DNA from: an uncultured Mycoplasmatota bacterium
GTDB taxonomy: Bacteria > Bacillota_I > Bacilli_A > RF39 > UBA660
Direction: 5' to 3'
DNA length: 6,807 nucleotides
Assembly: GCA_900553045.1 (NCBI GenBank)
Contig: USBW01000038.1
Span: forward strand, 1 to 6,807
Shown here: piece after piece, positions 3,680 to 6,807 of the stretch
Position numbering within the stretch: the stretch's first letter is position 1
Layout: each line of letters starts with the position of its first letter
Position numbers and translations under genes: made by a program
Notes under the pieces: model-generated
Told to the model about the DNA's origin: nothing
The model's input: the letters and a program-made list of their open reading frames with translations, nothing else
Database searches by the model: none

Positions 3680-5769
3680 TTTCGTACCTGAGGCTTAACT
3701 AGTTCAAAATCAATCTCACGATCTTCACTAGATGCTCTTGTAACCACAACTTGAACTTTATCACCAAGATGGTAAACTTTCTTTTTACGTTCGCCAACTA
3801 CTATTTCCTGGTCTTCTTGATAGACGTAAAAATCATCCATAGTCTCAAAAGCAAGTCTTCCTTCAACATAATTAGTAAGTTTAACAAACATTGCATTTTT
3901 AGTAAATGAAACTATTCTACCAGCAAAAACTTTACCAAGATATTGTTGCATATAAGAAGCCATCTTCATCTTGTTAGCTTCGCGCTCTGCTTTATCTGAT
4001 GCAACTTCCATCAAAGAAGAATGACTAGCAATAACTGGCAAAACACTAGCTAGTTTTTCATAATTAAAATCTCCTGATAGAACACTTTTTAACACACGAT
4101 GAACAGTCGTATCAGGATAACGACGAATCGGTGAAGTAAAATGCGTATAAGCTTCATGTTTTTTAGCATTTACACCAATTCCAAAATGACCAATATTAAC
4201 AACATCGTACTCAGCTTTATCCATGCAACGCAAAATCATCGAAGAATAAATATCAAAATTAGGATCATCTTTTAAAGAATCGATTATTTTCTGAATAGCT
4301 TTAGGGTCATGAGTCGAAACTGAAAAATCTCTTTTTACCCCATAGGTTTTAATAACGCTAAGTACCTGCTTTAATCTTTCATAATCAGGAACATCGTGAT
4401 TACGATAAATAGCAGGAACATCAAGATTAAGCAAATAAGTAGCAACTGCTTCATTAGCAGCTAACATAAACTCTTCAATTAAGTCTTCGCCTAGTCCTTG
4501 AGTACGTGGTTTAATATCTAAAACTTTACCATTTTGATCAGTAATTATCTTTACCTCATCAGAATCAAACTCTAACATACCACGACTAAGACGATTATTC
4601 TTTAAAATATCGGCAAGTTCGCGCATTTTTAACAATGGTTCCACAAAATCTTCATATCCTTTAGGAACGCTCCTTGCATTTAAAATTTCATTGACTGCAC
4701 TATAAGTCATCTGCTTTTTAGAATTAATAACGCTTAAGAATATTTCTTGAGAAACAATATTACCATGGTCATCAATACCCATATCACAAGTTACAGCCAA
4801 ACGATCTACATTAGGATTTAAAGAACAAATACCATTAGATAACTGAGGAGGATACATCGGATTAACAATACCAGGCATATAGACACTAGTCGCTCTATTT
4901 CTAGCATCTAAATCCAAAGCTGAATTAAAAGGAACATAATGAGTAACATCAGCAATGTGTACCGCTAAATGCTTCTGATTATCTAAAACATAATAAGAAA
5001 TTGCATCATCTATATCTTTAGTATCATCGCCATCAATCGTAAAAATAAGCTCACCACGCAAGTCACGACGATCCTTAAATTCATTTGAAGAAACACTTGA
5101 TGGAACTGCTTTTAACTCTTCCAAAGAAGATTTTGAAAAGTCAACATCAAACCCATTTTGATAAAGTATTATCATCTCTGCTACTCGTGGAGCATTCTTA
5201 TGACCGATCACTTTATCAATGGAAGCCGTATAATAACTACCTGTCCTCTTTTTATCGACCTTAATGCCAACTAACATTCCATCTACTAACTTCGCATCAC
5301 AATTTAAAATTTTATATCGCTCATCTCCAACCACAGCAAAGCGAGCATTATTAATAGTCACCAACTCTCCTACTATTCCTGCACGCTCTATTATTTCCTT
5401 AATAGAACCTGTCTTACTATTAAAATCAGTAATTCTAACTAGAACTTTATCGCCGTTCATACAACCATATGTTCGCAAGTGATCGATCTCAATATCAAAA
5501 GCAGTTTCTTGATCAGTTAATTTTACATAGCAAGTTCCATTGCGACGAATCTTAAAAATTCCTTCTCTAAAAGGATTCAAAATAAACAAGTTTCTTTTTG
5601 AGTCCGTACAATAAACTTTCTTATCCTCTTTAAGATTATTTAAAGTAGCTAACACTAACTCATCAGTTACTTTAGCATCGCTAAGTCTTTTTACAATCTG
5701 GGAAGGAGTTAGAGCCTCATTGCGACTAACACTTAATAATTTCAATATTTTCTCTTCTAAATTCTGCAT
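3673..5769 (-). CDS. rnr: Ribonuclease R, 3'-5' exoribonuclease
   Basis: 698 residues from ATG at 5769, preceded by GGAGG at 5 nt; the ATG at 5781 adds four residues but is interwoven with that Shine-Dalgarno. It degrades structured RNA processively from the 3' end and removes non-stop mRNA during trans-translation. Domains in order: winged helix (about 1-65), two cold-shock/OB domains (about 67-190), RNB catalytic domain (about 235-560) and S1 (about 613-694). The RNB metal site is DGDDTKDIDDA with D246, D252, D254 and D255 in the spacing of E. coli D272/278/280/281; YTHFTSPIRRYPD follows at 541-553. The protein ends KPQVRKR soon after S1, so the long Lys-rich tail of the E. coli enzyme, used there for tmRNA-SmpB recruitment, is missing. 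Length is shorter than the roughly 780-810 of B. subtilis and E. coli. It lies in the conserved secG-rnr-smpB order; the yvaK-type gene found in Bacillus is absent. Confidence 0.97.
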   Translation of the reverse strand: MQNLEEKILKLLSVSRNEALTPSQIVKRLSDAKVTDELVLATLNNLKEDKKVYCTDSKRNLFILNPFREGIFKIRRNGTCYVKLTDQETAFDIEIDHLRTYGCMNGDKVLVRITDFNSKTGSIKEIIERAGIVGELVTINNARFAVVGDERYKILNCDAKLVDGMLVGIKVDKKRTGSYYTASIDKVIGHKNAPRVAEMIILYQNGFDVDFSKSSLEELKAVPSSVSSNEFKDRRDLRGELIFTIDGDDTKDIDDAISYYVLDNQKHLAVHIADVTHYVPFNSALDLDARNRATSVYMPGIVNPMYPPQLSNGICSLNPNVDRLAVTCDMGIDDHGNIVSQEIFLSVINSKKQMTYSAVNEILNARSVPKGYEDFVEPLLKMRELADILKNNRLSRGMLEFDSDEVKIITDQNGKVLDIKPRTQGLGEDLIEEFMLAANEAVATYLLNLDVPAIYRNHDVPDYERLKQVLSVIKTYGVKRDFSVSTHDPKAIQKIIDSLKDDPNFDIYSSMILRCMDKAEYDVVNIGHFGIGVNAKKHEAYTHFTSPIRRYPDTTVHRVLKSVLSGDFNYEKLASVLPVIASHSSLMEVASDKAEREANKMKMASYMQQYLGKVFAGRIVSFTKNAMFVKLTNYVEGRLAFETMDDFYVYQEDQEIVVGERKKKVYHLGDKVQVVVTRASSEDREIDFELVKPQVRKR

Positions 5770-5774
5770 ATATT

Positions 5775-5779
5775 CCTCC
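5775..5779 (-). promoter_or_regulatory. Shine-Dalgarno GGAGG that fixes the rnr start at 5769
   Basis: GGAGG is 5 nt before ATG 5769. The upstream ATG (5779-5781) shares its G with this motif and has no ribosome site of its own. Confidence 0.75.
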
Positions 5780-5787
5780 ATTAACTT

Positions 5788-5813
5788 AAAAAACTCACCA
5801 TCAAGATGAGTTT
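5788..5813 (-). terminator. Terminator or attenuator between secG and rnr
   Basis: On the minus strand AAACTCA - 9-nt loop - TGAGTTT followed by further T (six T in all, three of them in the stem). It starts 2 bp after the secG stop and ends 18 bp before the rnr ATG at 5769. The stem is only 7 bp and AT-rich, so partial read-through into rnr is likely; no separate rnr promoter is evident in this 46-bp gap. Confidence 0.6.
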
Positions 5814-5815
5814 AA

Positions 5816-6028
5816 TTAATACATCATAGTCATTATAAGACTAACGACTAAAAATACTAGTCCTAAAACAAGCGTAGTTCGACTAATAAATAATTCACTA
5901 CCTCTTTCTTTACGGTTTTTAAATAAATCTGTATTACCGCCAGTAATAATTTGTGAAGCACCTTTAGAGCTTTGTAGTAATACAAGAGTAATCAAAATAA
6001 CACAAATAACAATTAGTAGGATCTCCAT
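5816..6028 (-). CDS. secG: Preprotein translocase subunit SecG
   Basis: 70 residues, normal for SecG. Two membrane segments (about 2-20 and 51-69) flank a cytoplasmic loop with the family signature: LLQSSKGASQIITGG, then a conserved hydrophilic part (KNRKERGSELFISRTT). SecG joins SecYE in the membrane and aids SecA-driven protein export. The start ATG at 6028 has a strong Shine-Dalgarno AGGAGGT (6035-6041) 6 nt upstream. It is the first gene of the secG-rnr-smpB cluster, as in Bacillus, and has its own probable promoter; a hairpin with U-tract follows the stop. Confidence 0.95.
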   Translation of the reverse strand: MEILLIVICVILITLVLLQSSKGASQIITGGNTDLFKNRKERGSELFISRTTLVLGLVFLVVSLIMTMMY

Positions 6029-6055
6029 AGTGCTACCTCCTTTTTTACTAACAAT

Positions 6056-6084
6056 ACTTTATCATAAAAGTTAAAATAAATCAA
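6056..6084 (-). promoter_or_regulatory. Probable promoter of secG (and rnr-smpB)
   Basis: On the minus strand TTGATT (-35-like, 6079-6084), a 17-bp spacer and TAAAGT (6056-6061) preceded by TGA, an extended -10. It lies about 30 bp ahead of secG. Hexamer matches are only 4/6 each, so confidence is moderate. Confidence 0.4.
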
Positions 6085-6107
6085 TAAATTATCAAGTTAA
6101 ATCAGGC

Positions 6108-6807
6108 CTAACGCAAAAATTTTAAACCCCAGAAGATAAGATAGCAAAAAACGATAGCCAAAGATGGCAAAAGATATAAAAACTTTTTAGAATTAAATTT
6201 TTTAAAGTGATGAATAAAACAAAGAGAAGTTGCCAAGATCCCCAATTTTAAAATTAGAAGACTGTCATTATCAAAATAAGTATAGATACTAGAGCCCTTT
6301 AAAAAGAAGTCACTGACGCCTAAGACAAATAAATTAAATAAGTTACTACCAATAATATTCGCTTGAGCAAGATCGTAATTGTTAAGGGTAATCAAAGTAT
6401 AAAAGGTTATAACTTCAGGTAAAGAAGTAGTTATCCCAAGTAAAATAGCACCGATTAAACTACTAGAAAAAGCAGGATACATCAAAGAGATTTTATTAAC
6501 TAAAAAAGTCAAAGAAATACTTGATATGACCATTAATAAAGCTGCTATAAAAAGTTTTAAAGGCAAGTTTTTAACATTTTTACTGGAGTCTTTTTCTAGA
6601 TCCTTACTATCATTACTAGCGATCTTACGTACATAGATAAAATAGGTTATAAAAATTATCAAAGATGGAAGTCCAATTCCTAAAAGACTTAAAGAAAGAA
6701 GATCATGGGCAAATAAATACATAAAAATGTAATTAGTAATTAACAGAATATAAACTATATAATGGTTTTTACTAAGTTTCCTAAACATGAACTTTTTAAG
6801 AAAGAAA
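6108..6807 (-). CDS. CaCA-family sodium/calcium exchanger, C-terminal part (5' end outside window)
   Basis: The frame stays open past ATG 6788 to the window edge, this ATG has no Shine-Dalgarno, and family members are about 300-350 residues with two alpha-repeats, so the gene very probably starts outside. About 233 codons are visible. After a membrane pair and an acidic/basic loop (SNDSKDLEKDSSK, about residues 58-70 counting from ATG 6788) comes the second alpha-repeat: GITTSLPE (118-125) and NIIGSNLFN (144-152), the ion-binding motif of CaCA/YrbG-type antiporters, then three further membrane segments. It should exchange Na+ (or K+/H+) for Ca2+ across the cell membrane. It ends about 80 bp before the secG ATG with the secG promoter between, so it is probably a separate unit. 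No convincing terminator is seen after it. Confidence 0.85.
   Translation of the reverse strand, partial: FFLKKFMFRKLSKNHYIVYILLITNYIFMYLFAHDLLSLSLLGIGLPSLIIFITYFIYVRKIASNDSKDLEKDSSKNVKNLPLKLFIAALLMVISSISLTFLVNKISLMYPAFSSSLIGAILLGITTSLPEVITFYTLITLNNYDLAQANIIGSNLFNLFVLGVSDFFLKGSSIYTYFDNDSLLILKLGILATSLCFIHHFKKFNSKKFLYLLPSLAIVFCYLIFWGLKFLR

Noticed and set aside
5264..5482. Plus-strand ORF of 72 codons
   Set aside because: Lies wholly opposite rnr, without a ribosome site or recognisable domain; a shadow of the coding frame.

Overview
The window comes from a low-GC Gram-positive-type bacterium (Bacillota or a near relative, perhaps one of the uncultured AT-rich gut Bacilli). The lineage is inferred from AT-rich codon use, the gene order secG-rnr-smpB-ssrA and strong Shine-Dalgarno sites. 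TGA is used as stop and Trp is TGG in the genes read, so the standard bacterial code fits.

Right part (about 1940-6807, all minus strand, moderate AT). From right to left: the C-terminal half of a CaCA-type Na+/Ca2+ exchanger running off the window; secG (protein export) with its own promoter; a hairpin/U-tract; rnr (RNase R); smpB starting 4 bp after the rnr stop; a terminator; a membrane-anchored, cysteine-rich, TasA/camelysin-like surface protein with its own terminator; and ssrA (tmRNA) with a clear sigma-A promoter. tmRNA, SmpB and RNase R form one ribosome-rescue and quality-control system: tmRNA-SmpB frees stalled ribosomes and tags the nascent peptide, and RNase R degrades the non-stop mRNA.

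Left part (1 to about 1940, visibly more AT-rich). It holds the C-terminal end of an FtsX/MacB-type ABC permease (+), a small frameshifted ORF, an XRE-family regulator whose start codon reads ACG (+), and a 5'-truncated DNA-binding/GHKL-ATPase-like gene (-) that abuts the tmRNA 3' end. An imperfect direct repeat of the tmRNA 3' terminus occurs at 946-971 and at 1925-1952. The simplest reading is that the ssrA 3' end served as an integration site and that 957-1944 is a decayed remnant of a mobile island. No integrase is in the window.

I see no clearly new multi-gene system. The points most worth following up are the ssrA-associated direct repeats, the 11-bp triple repeat in the truncated ATPase gene, and an EGF-like cysteine pattern in the surface protein between smpB and ssrA.
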